From: Kingdonia uniflora
Taxonomy: Eukaryota > Streptophyta > Magnoliopsida > Ranunculales > Circaeasteraceae
DNA: 64,000 nucleotides
Assembly: GCA_014058105.1 (NCBI GenBank)
Contig: JACGCM010002435.1
Coordinates: 1,488,001-1,552,000 of the forward strand
Direction of reading: 5' to 3'
Numbering within the stretch: the stretch's first letter is position 1; every line of letters begins with the position of its first letter. Shown piece after piece: positions 12,731 to 23,739 of the stretch. The position numbers were made by a program, and so were the translations under genes. Below the pieces are notes generated by a model. The model searched no databases. It saw only the letters and a list, made by a program, of their open reading frames with translations, and was not told the origin of the DNA.

Positions 12731-13199
12731 TGTAATGGCGTGTTTTCCAGGAGGTTAATATTCGCTAATAATTATAGTGAGGATTATGCAATAATAAGTT
12801 GAAACAAACTGGACTTTACGTAAAAAATCAGTAAAGGCTGAGAAAACCATGACCTCGCATAGGGTTTTGATGAAAAATCTAGTAAATTGCTAGTTATTAT
12901 AATTGTTGTTTAATAAGAAAGTAAAAATGGATATATAGTTAAGATTTGGATTTGAATAACTCATTTTCTGCCTGTATTTATAGTAGATACAGGCAGCTTA
13001 AAAAAAAGCAGTTTCTTATTTCGGGGGTAGTGGGCTAACTTTACGGATCTCCCAATGGCTCTATTTAACCAAGCATAACGACTACTTTTAATAGGTCAAG
13101 AACTGTGGTCGCTGACGTGACATCTTCTCAAATGATAGAATGTCTTCGACTAAGTTTCGCTAGCTTCTCTTTGTCAAATCTGGGAAATATGCTACTACA
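12731..13199 (-). repeat. 5' LTR of E2 (469 bp)
   Basis: On plus it starts TGTAATGGCGTG and ends GCTACTACA, so TG...CA ends are kept. It aligns with the LTRs at 7875-8349 and 22377-22864. On minus, a TATA box (CTATAAATACAGG) lies near 12970-12985. Confidence 0.85.
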
Positions 13200-13204
13200 C
13201 AAGC

Positions 13205-13670
13205 GTAGGTAAAATCTTCTCACATTCAAAATATATTACCTTCAATTTGTCAATACAGAAATGGGGTCGTATGTAGTTTTATACGTTATCTTACTAACAT
13301 TAATGTTTTCTTCTCAGTTGTATGTTTGTTCATGCAAAATCTTTAACTTGACTAACGTTAGCGTTATAATAGGTTGTTTTCCTATAAAAACTAGAGCTCA
13401 ATGCAAAGATGAAGAAGCTGCAAAATTACAACCAATAATGAACTAGAGGAAAACTATTTTGATGATGAAGAAGAGTTGTCTGGTGATGATGCTGAAGAAA
13501 AGCATGTTGGTGAAAAGGGCACCGGAGAAAAGGGCATCAGGGAAAAGCTACCATTCTATCTGACCTTCAAAGATTAATTGGGTTTAAGGTTTGATGGCCA
13601 TGTTTCTAATAGGAATAAGAAGGCATTATTTTTCTCAAGGAAGATTAGAAGAAGAGCCATGAAAGTAGTG
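13205..13670. other. Unassigned sequence between E2 and the PMD region
   Basis: Short acidic coding-like stretches occur around 13440-13560 (EENYFDDEEELSGDD). They may be part of the N-terminus of the PMD gene that follows. Motifs such as AACGTTAGCG recur near 19780-19900. No domain was recognised. Confidence 0.35.
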
Positions 13671-13803
13671 TTGGGGGTGAATGTGCGGAATACTTCACCC
13701 TCACTCAATTTGGTTTTATCCGTTATCCTCATGGCATATAAATAATCTACCAGGAAACTAGAAAAAAATTAACATGCACACAAAGCATGTTCACCCCCAA
13801 CAA
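13671..13803. repeat. 133-bp inverted-repeat element shared with LTR ends at 35.2-37.7 kb
   Basis: It is bounded by TTGGGGGTGAATGTGC on the left and GCATGTTCACCCCCAA on the right, a near-perfect inverted repeat. The interior matches, in reverse orientation, the terminal part of the LTRs at 35233-35980 and 36904-37686 (GTTATCCTCATGGCATA...). It could be a MITE-like element once picked up by that LTR family, or an LTR-end remnant. Confidence 0.55.
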
Positions 13804-16100
13804 GTTGCTCCAATCCCACCTCGTGAACTGTTGGGTAAGGATGATACATTTATTGACCTTGCCAAAATTATAGTAGAGGCTCAAATGATGGATGTTCAAA
13901 ATGAACTTGTAGGCTTTCGTAATGGGCAAACAAAATCAACTAAAGATGAACTGGTTGTAAGAAACAAAGGAGAAGTACTTGTTGGCTCTGGTGATGGGAA
14001 AATAAAACCCTTAGAAGAGGCTCATGTTACACCAATGGAAGTAGAAGATCTTGTTGGTTGTCATGAGGAGCAAGCAAAACCAACATAAGAGGATTGTGTT
14101 ATACCAGTACTAGTAGGGAAAGTACTTGTTACCTCTGGTGATGGGCAAACAAATCTCTTAGAAATGGATTTTGTTGCATAAATGGATGTAGAAGAACTTA
14201 TTGGCTCTTGTGATGAGCAAGAGCCAGCCTTGGTTTCGACCAACCTGCTGAAGATCATGGCCAAGTTGATCCACTGCGTACTGCGGCTGATGTTAAGATA
14301 ACGTTGAAGGTGTTGTACCTGGTGATGATAATAATGATATTGATAACGAGGAAATACTGGCATTGGTCTTCAACGTCAGTGAGTCTTCTGGAGAAAATAA
14401 CGATGGTGTTGATACTAAAAAATATCATGGGGGTCCTATAAGATCTACCATTCTCACTAGCTACAAATACTTCAGGGCTAACACTATATGGGTTGGGGAT
14501 GATCTCGACATGATGTTTCCCAAACAACACGCAGTTAACATGAATACATGGAACTGGTGAGAAGGGTGCTCAAAGTTTCGTGAAAAAATCATTTCCTCAG
14601 GGTTGAGTAGCCTATTTAATGCTATAAATGTAACAATAAGGTTGTTATCAATGCATGGACAAAGAAGTGGATGTCAGAGGCACCAATACTTTCCATTTGA
14701 CCTATAGGGAGATGACCATCATGTTAGATAATATGCTCCATCTAATCCGTATCCCCGCTGTAGGTATACCGATTGATTTTCAAATAGATTGTTGAAAAAT
14801 GAAAGCAAGAAGAAAACGAAAGGTGCAATTAAGTACTAGTCTAAGCTGACAGCGGAGTTGCTTGGTGGTACCAAAGAAGAGCTTATTGGTGAATTAAAGG
14901 GTTCTAGTCGCCTTAAACTAACTTAGCTAGTCTAAAATTTTAATACTGAAGGGTAGAAATACATTAATGAATCAACAAAACTAGAGTTGGACTGCGCGGC
15001 CAGAGCGTACCTACTTTATTCTTTTGGGTGTAGTTTGTTTGTCGACAAGAGCGGTACTGCGATTCATCTAAATTTTTTGAAGCCACTTAGATACATGAAT
15101 AAGATCAAGTGCTATGCCTGGGATGCTGCTGCCTTAGCCTATCTTTACTGCCAGCTGGGGTGTGGATTACGTAAATCATGTTGTCAAATATCTAGTTTTC
15201 TAGGGTTGTCTGAGGTATATCCATATTGCATATATAAACTATTACATCTTATTTAGCTTATATGATTCATTCTCACTAATCTTAAATTACAGGCATGGGT
15301 TTACGAGCATGACCTTTTCAATGATCGGATGAAACCTCCTAGAAATACAACATACCATAACAGTGACCCTTGCACTTTTCGGTGAGACCTAGTGCCCAGA
15401 CAGGGTCATATAGAAGAATTGATCGAGTACCGAGGGTATTTGGATTCTTTAGTAAAGAAAAAGGTTAGTCCCATTATAATTATTTTTTGAATGACTGTTG
15501 CGTGACTCTGCGCTTGCATTATACCCTTGATGTATCTTATGTATTACGTCATTTTGTTACACGTATGTCAGGATTTACACTACCATGGACATCTATAATG
15601 TATGTACGGCTATACGCTTTCTATGCGATATTAATCAGTCTTAACGATAACTATTTCAATGTTTCTTATCTTTTACGTTAGCGTATGTCTTCATTATGTA
15701 TATAAATACTCAGCTTTATATTATAAAATAGGTAACCGTCTTTCTTTGGCCTCTTCAACGATCTAGCCTGAGGACACTTCAAGATATCACATTCTATTGT
15801 GATATACTTCAATGTTTTAACATTATGGAAGCTTATGACCCAATAAGGGTTTTAAGGCAAATGGATCATGTATAGTGCATCCTAAGACTACGATTGGACC
15901 CATATCCTAAGGAAACCAAAAGAGGTATTCATATTGCAGCATCATGTTGAGCATGAACTCAATCCCTTCAAAGGACTTTAATCTATTTCTCTGGTAAGAG
16001 GGATCTTTGCCTTGATGAGTAGGAATGCAATCAAGGATATAAGGGATGGTACTAACGTAGAACCCACCTTTGTATTATAAAGCCGGATGATGATGAATCA
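13774..16100 (+). pseudogene. Plant mobile domain (PMD) gene, decayed, with introns
   Basis: The N-terminal part (13774-14260) is acidic with imperfect repeats of a 'VGSGDGK...PLEEAHV' type. PMD (PF10536) homology begins near 14540. A GEMTIML segment follows near 14710, where typical PMDs have GEMT. The second half at 14987-15214 contains RAYLLYSFGCSLF...DKSG and YAWDAAALAYLYCQLGCG. Intron 1 fits 15215-15292 (GTATAT...TTACAG), followed by AWVYEHDLFNDRM. Intron 2 fits 15464-15731, followed by VTVFLWPLQRSSLRTLQD and a DPIRVLRQM motif near 15840. Frameshifts and stops are frequent. PMD proteins occur as host genes (MAIN/MAIL1 type) and as transposon passengers. The OTU-like gene downstream favours a Mutator-like (MULE) passenger, but no transposase or terminal repeats were found. 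Confidence 0.65.
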
Positions 16101-16712
16101 TATGATGAAGAATCTAGTTGTTTAGAGGGTACATCTACTAATGAGCGGTCGTCTGATCCCGATGTGCATGTTGAAGCAGAAAGTGCTTATATACTTCTTG
16201 TTAGTTTTCTTTAATTTAGTTTTTAATGTTGAGGGATTAATATTTGAATTCATACTCACAATTTACATGTTTTACGAATATAGAGGCAAAAAATGCTCTT
16301 ATCTGCAGATCGGTTGGAGAAAATAGTACATAAATACAAAGGCGCTTCGACGTCAATGAAAAAAGACATTTTAAATGTTTCATACTTTTTGAGTGGTGTA
16401 AATGCAGAGTTGGGTCAATTATATTCGAGGCGTACATGCCGCCAAGCTTTAACGATGGTCAACAGTTCCTCTTATTCAGGGTCACGCACCGTTATTGATG
16501 TCCCTCTAGGGCTTGCCTCCCAAACAAATACTTTTGCTACTCCAGGTGGTAATGTTCCAATGCCTGAGGTGAGAACCAATCCAATGGAAGAACCTTTTAA
16601 TCCTGTGTTGAACAATCCTACACCAAGTCTAGTACCTGAGGTGACAACCAGTCTACCTCTTGTACTGAATGCTTGCAGCATGCTAGTACCTCATCCTCAC
16701 ATCTTGATCTAA
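16101..16712 (+). other. Possible 3' part of the PMD gene
   Basis: An open frame at 16293-16712 (139 codons) begins LSADRLEKIVHKYKGAST, which could be an exon preceded by an intron ending near 16285. It ends in a proline-rich tail (PMPEVRTNPMEEPFNPVLN). It follows the PMD reading region on the same strand and precedes the convergent OTU-like gene. Function is not recognised, and assignment to the PMD gene is inference. Confidence 0.35.
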
Positions 16713-17613
16713 GGTAATGGAAAATTGATTGTTTCCTTGTCATCGACTGTGGAGGGCCCGACCGCAATATTACAGGTTGGTGAGATCTCAAGGGGTTCCA
16801 TCAATAACTTCCATTGAGCAATTTTTGAAGAATAGTGGGCAGTAAATGGATCTTCTTCAGGGTCACCAAATCTCCTGGTAAAGGGAGGTATTGGACAATC
16901 CTTGTCAAGATTCAGATGAACAAAGTGACATCGGTTAACCCAACCTATGATAACTTCTCTTAAGGTTGTTATCTCATTAATACAACCACCATTTAAGTCA
17001 AACAGGTACCTTCTTGGTACAAAAGTATAACAGTCTGTACTTGAAAGAAATATAACCATCAAAGGTACGTGTTTGTAATAATTTGACCACGTGTAGGAAA
17101 TGACATCCATTTTTCTGGCAGTGCGCGGTGTGATGGCGGCTCTTTTCAGTCAGTCCGATCGTATATGTTGTTCAAAAAATAATATTGGTAGTAGTGGTCA
17201 TAGTGGTCTTCTTGAAATAATGCTATCTCCTGTAATAAATCATTCCTTACCCTCAACCAAAAGTTCTAGTTGCCAAATAATGCAAGTGCAATGACTCCAA
17301 ACCCATAGTTATCATCAAGAGCAACATTTTCTATTGTTTTCAACATAATTAGTTGTTGTATCTTGGTAAAGTAATGTTCATATTGATTTGGGGATTTTAA
17401 ACGTGTACTCAAAATTAATCTCCCCCAACCACGACTAACATCAAAAAAATTTATTCTCGTTTTCGTTGTACTAGATGGCTGTGGTTCACCCTGAACTTGG
17501 TCTTCCCAATGGCGAAGGAACCTTGCCGTTGAATGATCACCATTGTTCTTGTTTGTCGACTTTTTATTACCAGTTGTGGTAGGCATTGTAACTGTTGCAG
17601 AGCTAATACACAC
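16709..17613 (-). pseudogene. OTU-like cysteine protease fragment, catalytic Cys replaced by Tyr
   Basis: It resembles the OTU-like domain found in plant MULE-associated proteins. The catalytic block reads DDNYGFGVIAL where the family has D.NCGFR. The Cys position is TAT (17305-17307), a single-base change from TGT. It is followed by FWLRVRNDLLQEI (interrupted by a TAG), a frameshift near 17110, then YCTFVPRRY and GWVNRCHFVHLNLD, in which the His of HFV fits the second catalytic position. It converges on the plus-strand PMD gene. The Cys loss and disrupted frame make it inactive. Confidence 0.6.
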
Positions 17614-18065
17614 TTTGGGCCTCTACTAAGCTCTGCTTCACCTGAATACTAACATGAAAAGTTCTTTTTGACTCGCCTCCTCGGTAGCCATAATTTGCTT
17701 AAACATAAGAGTAAGCATCAGATTTTGTTTATATAAATCTGGAAGGTCAACAACCATTGTGGCTAGTGCACGTTTATCTCTCTTGCAGGATTGACCCTAG
17801 CTTTTATAAGGCCCTGTGCGAAGAAAAAAATTGGGCATTTTTTACTTGATTTACTTTTTAAGTTTAGAGTTTTTTTTGTAGTACTAGGTATTGTTTTGAG
17901 AAGTTAGATATTTGGTTTGTGGGCCTTATATAATGGGTTTGGATTTGTGGTCAAATTTGAACTAGGTTGGGTTTAATATTATATATATATATATATTTTT
18001 TTGGGTTAGGCAATTTTTTATTTATTCTTTGGGCCCTTTTCCTTTTGAGTCCTGTGCCATTGCAC
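17614..18065. other. Unassigned AT-rich spacer
   Basis: It lies between the OTU-like fragment and the next retrotransposon. It includes a short (TA)n run near 17977-17996 and a T-rich tract. No gene, terminal repeat or LTR was recognised. Confidence 0.4.
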
Positions 18066-18069
18066 ATGT

Positions 18070-19020
18070 CGTACACCCTCATGGCCGGGCCTGCTCTTTT
18101 GCTCTTATCATCCTTCATCTTAAGCTCCAGGTAAAGCTTCTAATATTTATCTGAAATGTGCCTATTTGCCTTGCAATGATTGTAATAATTTCCCCTGGAT
18201 GAAAACCCTTCTCCCTTGGACTCCCCCTTGTACTCATTCTTCCAACAAGACTTGTACCTCGACTTGCTCTTATCATCTTTCTTGTCACTCTTCAAGTACT
18301 TTCCTTCAATAACAATTACCTTCATGGTAGCGTCTTTGATATTTGCCACAGTTAAAGGTTTTAACTCCCTTCTAATAGAATTTGAAAAACCCTATGTGTA
18401 CTTCATAAACACCTCATATTCCTCCACATCGATGTCGAAAATCAAAGCTTGGTTATGAAACTCTACATTGATTGTCCATGATTTTGACGTAAATGGTGTC
18501 ATTTGAACAATCTATCATGCTCATACCCAATTGGGTAAAATTGCTTCCGAACCAAAACCTTAAATTCTTTCCAACTCAAGCTTTCTACTACGTGACATTT
18601 CTTATAGAATTTTTTCCACGTGAGGGCATAACTTACGAATTTCAATATTGTAAATCATATTTTCTAAGCATTCGAATATTCGTAAACTGAAAAGTAGGTA
18701 AATAACCTATTTAACCAGTTATCTAATTTCTCAGCATCGATTGACTCGTCGAATACTGGAATTTTAATTTTAAAATCGATGCGAAGATTATGCCTATGAT
18801 TCATGGACTTACCAATAACCAATTTTTTCTCTACGGATTTGGCATCACTAGAATCAATATCTTCCTCCTCGTCACCCTCGTCCCTCTCCTCCTCTGCAAC
18901 TCCTTTCTTCTTCGTCCGCTCTTATCGTTTCGTTGAAGTGGATGTTTTGGCGAGGTTCATCAGAAACCTAAGTTTCAAGCTTCGTGAGTCAATCTTTTGA
19001 ATCGTCCATCACTGAATTTG
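18070..19020 (-). pseudogene. Retrotransposon gag remnant with zinc knuckle
   Basis: The minus strand encodes a gag matrix/capsid pattern in several frames: KIPVFDESIDAEKLDNWLNR, then HALTW-like sequence near 18600, and a basic linker. A decayed zinc knuckle (YYNHCKANRHISDKYWKL, near 18140-18190) follows, where the CX2CX4HX4C pattern has lost residues. Stops and frameshifts are frequent. The gag alone does not settle Copia versus Gypsy. Confidence 0.55.
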
Positions 19021-19147
19021 CCTTCTTCTTCATGCAAGGTTTTCTGTGAATCTTCAACAAACTCATAATAATCTCCTTCGTTTGCTTGAGTCGGTCACAC
19101 GTAGAGACCATAAACCAACAACCCCCCGAGAATAGTAACTTGAAAAT

Positions 19148-19156
19148 CTGATACCA
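19148..19156 (-). other. Primer binding site, initiator tRNA-Met type
   Basis: The minus strand reads TGGTATCAG next to the LTR edge, the standard start of the initiator-Met PBS in plant LTR retrotransposons. Confidence 0.6.
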
Positions 19157-19159
19157 CTT

Positions 19160-19740
19160 AATCCGTAATCATATTAGAGATTATCCTAATTGATGAATTA
19201 ATACGAAGAACATAATTTGGCAGGATAATTTCCTAATAAGAGCTTCAATTGCTCAATGGATTGATTTCAATTGAATTCTACTTTCAAACCTTAAGTTCTA
19301 ATTTACAAACTTGGATTCTTTTATCTTGCCTAGCCTTGCCCTTTTATGAAGGTTACAAGTTTCCTGGTTACGAAATAGGATAAATATATCCTAAAATGCA
19401 AAAAACTTAAAAGGAATTATGATAGTTGCTCAAGCGAAACTATAAGTCACTCGATCGAATTGGTCTTCTGGAGCCCAGGGTTGGTCGAACGACTCAAAAT
19501 GTTGTTCAAACGACATGCCAATTTAAGCCTAGAAAATAAGGCAGATCGAATTAGGATTCTGGGAACCCAGGTCATTCGAACGACTCCAAATGTCATTTGA
19601 CTGACTTGCCAATTTAAGCCCAGAAAATGAGGTAGACAGATTGGTCGGCTTTCCTTCTATCTCGTTCGAACGGCTCCAAGGCTCGTTCGAACAACTTGGC
19701 ATCTTTTTGAGGGTTTTAATATTCAGAATCTCATGGATCA
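19160..19740 (-). repeat. LTR with palindromic GTTCGAAC boxes
   Basis: The outer end on minus starts TGATCCATGAG. At least eight intact or decayed copies of a CGTTCGAACGAC box lie between 19449 and 19700, spaced irregularly by about 20-90 bp. The homologous block at 60705-61247 carries the same boxes in opposite orientation. Confidence 0.55.
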
Positions 19741-21105
19741 ACGATGGTGCATAAAAATAAAGGTGAACGCAACAAAATGCTGACGTTAACGCATAATAGG
19801 ATACGTTTACGTAAGCTGTTTAATATAAGCTCAATGTCGTAAAGAACATTCAGAAGTGTATGACAAGAACCGTTAACGTTAGCATTAAATGCTCAACAAT
19901 AAATTGTTGAGATGGTTAAAAGCAATGAAGAAGATGGTTGGAAAAAATTTAATTTTAGAAGTTGGTTGATATAAATGTCTTCAACTACTTATGGTTGAGG
20001 TTTTTATATATAAGGGATGAGCAATAAAGGAAAAACTAAAGTAAAAGATGAAGAACTTTAGAATTTCAATGAATGATAGGTAGGTTTTCAAATTGCTTGA
20101 CGAAGTCGAGGTTGAGGAATGTTATTGCACCTGGAACAAGTGCTTAGGCAAATCTACTTGCCCTAACGTGGACCGCTCGCCATATTTGCCTACTGAGGTT
20201 GTTGATGATCTCAAAGGCAAGCAAGTTAGCGAGGAACCCGAAGAAGTAGATCTAGGGGAATCATACTTCAGGTGAGATGAAAGTTGCAAAAAACATTCTC
20301 ACTATCCGTAAGATGATTAAAGAAATAGATAGGCTTCAAGAGGAAGGTCGCCCACCGATCGTTGGATACTGTTATGAATGAGTCTATCTCGCAATCCCCT
20401 ACAACTAGAGAAAGAGGGATATATATTATAAATTAAGTTTGGGTTTAGGTTTAAATCTGACTTGCAATATTTATTATAAATTAAGTTTTTAACTAGTCCA
20501 TGCGTATCTTTTATGATAAAGACGTAACAGATAAGAAACGCTTCTACCACGTGACTGATCTCATGAGAGACGTCGCCGAGAAAAGACATATGGGTTCGTA
20601 TCTACTCGTCTATGTTTGTTCCTATTTTTAGAAAACTAATCTTTTATATAGGTAACGTTGAACGTTAATAGACCTAAAATAATGATTATTTCAGTAAACA
20701 GTCACGTATACAAACATTATGTTAATAACTACCATTATTATTATTAAAGTACTAATAGCTGAAAGATGTAACTGAGATATGGTTGAGGTTGAGTGGCTGA
20801 CATAAGTATCTTCAACTACTTATGGTTTGTATGGTTGTGGTAGTCTCTACATGGGGCTCTCGAGCGAGCACTACCAATAAGAAAAAATATAACAAGAAGG
20901 AGAAGGGGAAAGAATGAAGAGGTCAGAAGAAATAGAGAAGTCTTGAGAATTGAGGTGCTACTCTTTCCTCTCTGATAAGAACGATATGCAGAAATTGCCA
21001 AATCAAGTAGTAAATCAACAAAGAACAATATAAATGACACAAAGATTTTCTCGGAGGAGGGAAGTGAAAAACCATTGCGGATGAAAAACCACTCCCCACA
21101 AACAA
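19741..21105. other. Unassigned region with coding-like fragments
   Basis: AACGTTAACG-type motifs lie near 19780-19890. Coding-like plus-strand segments occur at 20093-20275 (YLPTEVVDDLKGKQVSEEP), 20278-20390 (KMIKEIDRLQEEGRPP) and 20515-20620 (DKKRFYHVTDLMRDVAEKRH), separated by stops. They read like exons of one decayed gene but no family was recognised. Similar 'atcttcaactacttatggttg' blocks occur at about 19975 and 20810. Confidence 0.3.
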
Positions 21106-21560
21106 TTCACTATGATATCAAATAGGTTATAATGATCTTTTAAAGCTTCTCAAGCTTTAATGGATGGAGTCTCTCAAATTCTAGGTCTCTAGAATTAAAC
21201 TCACACAGAAGGAAAGTCTAAACAAACAAACTAAGTCCCCTTTATATACAAGGGAACTAAAATACAAATGGAACGGATCCCGAGGTAAACCCAATGTCTC
21301 AGAATAACATCCAAAGTAAACCTACGCTAAGCTCGTTCGAACGACTCCAAGCTCGTTCGAACGACTTTGCGATAGTTGGTCTCCAGCCCTAGAAACATGA
21401 CAACTCGTTCGAACGGCATCCAAGCTTGTTCAAATGACTTTGACGAACACAGTCCAAAACTGCAAAAAATAGAGATCTCGTTTGAACGACTTTGAAGATC
21501 GTTTGAATGACCCATTCGAACGACTGCCTTCTTCGTTCGAACGACTTCGACAATTTCTTG
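21106..21560 (-). repeat. LTR-like fragment with GTTCGAAC boxes, second family
   Basis: It holds at least seven copies of the CGTTCGAACGAC box, including two adjacent perfect copies at about 21331-21366. Left of it, ATGATATCAAAT (near 21110) resembles a decayed TGGTATCA primer site on minus. Outside the boxes it does not obviously match the LTR at 19160-19740, so it is probably a different family sharing the motif. Confidence 0.45.
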
Positions 21561-21597
21561 ATTTCTTCGACAATCCTTAGTTCGAGTTCACACCCAA

Positions 21598-21735
21598 CAA
21601 GAAGGACCTGAAAGAGTGGGAGAGTGATATCAACACAGTGGCTGAGTTCCTCAAAGAAGAAGAAGAAGAAGGACCTTAAGGAGTGGGAGAATGATATCAA
21701 CACAGTAGTTGAGTTCCTCGGGGAAGTATAAGAAG
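21598..21735. repeat. Tandem duplication, ~70-bp unit
   Basis: Two copies of 'aagaaggacct...gtgggag...gatatcaacacag' lie at about 21598-21662 and 21666-21730, separated by a GAA run. The first copy reads KKDLKEWESDINTVAEFL; the second is shifted in frame by the GAA tract. It may be an exon fragment. Confidence 0.6.
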
Positions 21736-22371
21736 AATAAAAAAAGAAGAAGTGAATGGTGTTGGAAGGAGAACATTGAAAAAAGTGAGAATGAAACTAG
21801 TCACAGATAAAGAGACTAACATCTGTAGTAAGTCCCATTACAATCACCATTGTCAAGAAAAACTCTAACGTAACCAAGACGCATGTCAACGTCAAAACAA
21901 CTTACGTACGCGCAGAGTTTATATTTGGAAAACGTTAGATTCTGTTTGAGTTAAGAGTACTACGGCTTGCGTTAATGCTCATTCTTGCCCTTACTTAGTT
22001 ACGTATGTACCCTTACTTAGTTACTTAATTACAGAGGAAATGATATAATGTTTTAATGCATGTGCCCCTAATTTTGTATCAAAATTACATAGGATATAAA
22101 CGTTTTGTTACAAAAACAACCAAATGATATGGTTATTTTCAAGAGGAATCGATGACAAAAAAATCTAACGGCTAGGACTTAATTTTATAAAGATTAAATA
22201 ATCAGAGACATCAAATAAATCTTCGATGCATGAGAAATGGGTATTGAATGGTGTGGATTAAACCATTGCCAATCACCTGTATTGGTAGCAGTATAGATAA
22301 TAGTATGAGTTACGGAACCGTATAACTAAAATGTCGATAACGTAAGAGTCGATTTACCTGGTTCATAAAAC
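21736..22371. other. Unassigned AT-rich region
   Basis: It includes a partly repeated 'cttacttagttac' stretch near 22000-22030 and AACGTTAG-like motifs near 21850-21950. No gene, LTR or terminal repeat was recognised. Confidence 0.4.
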
Positions 22372-22376
22372 ATAAG

Positions 22377-22864
22377 TTTAATGGCTAGTTTTTTGGTAGG
22401 TAAACTTCGCCAATACTTTTGTAAAAATGGAATACTACTTAGACTTAAATAAAGATTGCAACATAGTAGATTTTAAGTGAAAACTCAGTATAATTTGAGA
22501 AAAACTACGACCTAGAGGAGGATCTTGTAACCTGAATCCACTATATACTAATCTATTACACTTGTAGAAAGATTAGGAAGAGTATTACAATGAAAGTTAG
22601 ACAAATCTTTCAGGGAGTATGGACATATGCTCTACTTGTATTTATAGATGGTTACAGACTGTTTACAAATATTTTTCCTATCTTTATGGGTGGTGGGCTA
22701 ACTTCACGGATCATGTGCAACGGCTCTATTTGACCATGTGTAACGGCTACTTATGGAGGGTCAAGATCTGTAGTTGTGGTTTTGACATCTTCTCGAATGA
22801 TAAGACACCTTCGACATGATTATGATAGTTTATCCTTATCGAATCTAGGGAATATACTATTACA
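22377..22864 (-). repeat. Solo LTR of the E1/E2 Tat family, TSD ATAAG
   Basis: It aligns with the LTRs of E1 and E2 over its length (the 'gtggtgggctaacttcacgg' and 'tcttctcgaatgataagac' blocks). A perfect 5-bp duplication flanks it: ATAAG at 22372-22376 and at 22865-22869. No internal sequence adjoins either side, so it arose by LTR-LTR recombination. The promoter TATA box is kept on minus (near 22640). Confidence 0.9.
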
Positions 22865-22869
22865 ATAAG

Positions 22870-23122
22870 TTTTGTTCTTCAGTCTCTGGTACAAAATCAA
22901 ATGTGTCTTCATCCATTATGTGTAAATGGGAAGGGAACACGAATTAAAAATGTAACAGAGAAAGAGCAAGAACGAGCATAGAGATGATGGAGATATACCG
23001 TGCAAGGTTTAATTGAGGATCATCTTTAAAAAGGGAGATGCCAAGAAAGGGAATTGTGAGAGAGAGTTAACACCTCTTTTTCGTAGAGATTTTTGACTTA
23101 CGCATAAATGAGATACGAAACT
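22870..23122. other. Spacer between the solo LTR and PIF/Harbinger element
   Basis: No gene is supported. It includes a short minus-strand open stretch starting MDEDTFDFVPETEEQN at about 22917. Confidence 0.4.
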
Positions 23123-23289
23123 TAAGAACACCTACAGCAGCTAGGTACACCCTGACGTGGCGGGTGGATTTTGAAATCCACCCTCTTTTCCACCCAAATC
23201 ATCTCCCAGCAACTAGGTGAATACCTGACGTGGCATACACAAAATTCACCCAATGGTAGATTTTCCACCCTATGGGTGGATTTGGGGTG

Positions 23290-23520
23290 AATTCACGTCG
23301 CGCGGTTCTGAAGTGCACGTAGCCATTGCGTGCGGTTCAGAAGTGCGCATATACATTTCTCCTTTAAGATTATAACACGTGTCCTCCCATCCAATGGCTC
23401 CCATTAAGCACACTTCAGAACTGCACGTAGACTCAAGGTGCAAGATTAAAACACGTGGATAGCTAAGATTGCAAGATTTTTCAAACGGCTAGTTTTTGTC
23501 GCGCGGTTCAGAAGTACGCG
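23290..23520. repeat. Left subterminal repeats of the PIF/Harbinger element
   Basis: Four copies of a GCGCGGTTCAGAAGTGCGC-like motif lie at about 23300, 23331, 23408 (inverted) and 23499. The same motif recurs near the right end, so it is a candidate transposase-binding site array. Confidence 0.65.
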
Positions 23521-23599
23521 GTATAAGCCTGCATAAAAAAATATCCTTGGTTCCCCATTATTTCACCTTAGTTTTTCCCTGATCAAAATTCTTCAACAA

Positions 23600-23700
23600 G
23601 ATGCTCAACGACTATAAACGGCTAGTTTTTCTTCTCTATTTATAACCCGCATTTATCTTCTACTCTCTTCTATAATCAACCCATTCATCTTATATCTCAA
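23600..23700 (+). promoter_or_regulatory. Transposase promoter (TATA box plus AACGGCTAGTTTTT module)
   Basis: 'CAACGAC.ATA.AACGGCTAGTTTTT' lies at about 23606-23630, followed by the TATA box CTATTTATAAC (23636-23646) and a pyrimidine-rich leader to the ATG at 23740. The same module precedes ORF1 on the other strand (27014-27262). Confidence 0.6.
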
Positions 23701-23739
23701 AACTCAACCTTCTCCATTTCTTATCAATTGCAACGAATC

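Larger units (their letters stand above)
8350..13199 (-). mobile_element. Tat-lineage Gypsy retrotransposon, 5' part (E2), interrupted by E1
   Basis: On the minus strand this gives 5' LTR, PBS, gag, protease, RT and RNase H, then stops abruptly at 8350 in the RNase H-integrase linker where E1 begins. It shares LTR and pol sequence with E1, so it is the same family. The rest (integrase, antisense gene, 3' LTR) should lie left of the window. The flanking base block after the 5' LTR is CAAGC (13200-13204), the expected half of its target duplication. Confidence 0.85.
18066..19740 (-). mobile_element. Truncated LTR retrotransposon (5' LTR, PBS, gag)
   Basis: On the minus strand the order is LTR (to about 19160), PBS, then gag, cut off near 18066 before protease. 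The LTR matches, in opposite orientation, the LTR-like block at about 60705-61247. The LTR contains several copies of a TCGTTCGAACGA-type box. Confidence 0.6.

Noticed and set aside
19449..21560. Spaced palindromic boxes considered as a CRISPR-like array
   Set aside because: Plant nuclear DNA; spacing is irregular, units vary, and the same boxes recur in LTRs elsewhere.
22864..22917. Minus-strand MDEDTFDFVPETEEQN as exon 1 of a gene split by the solo LTR
   Set aside because: Removing the LTR leaves a donor-like CAG|GTAAAT after 22 codons, but no downstream exon or family was recognised; too short to support.
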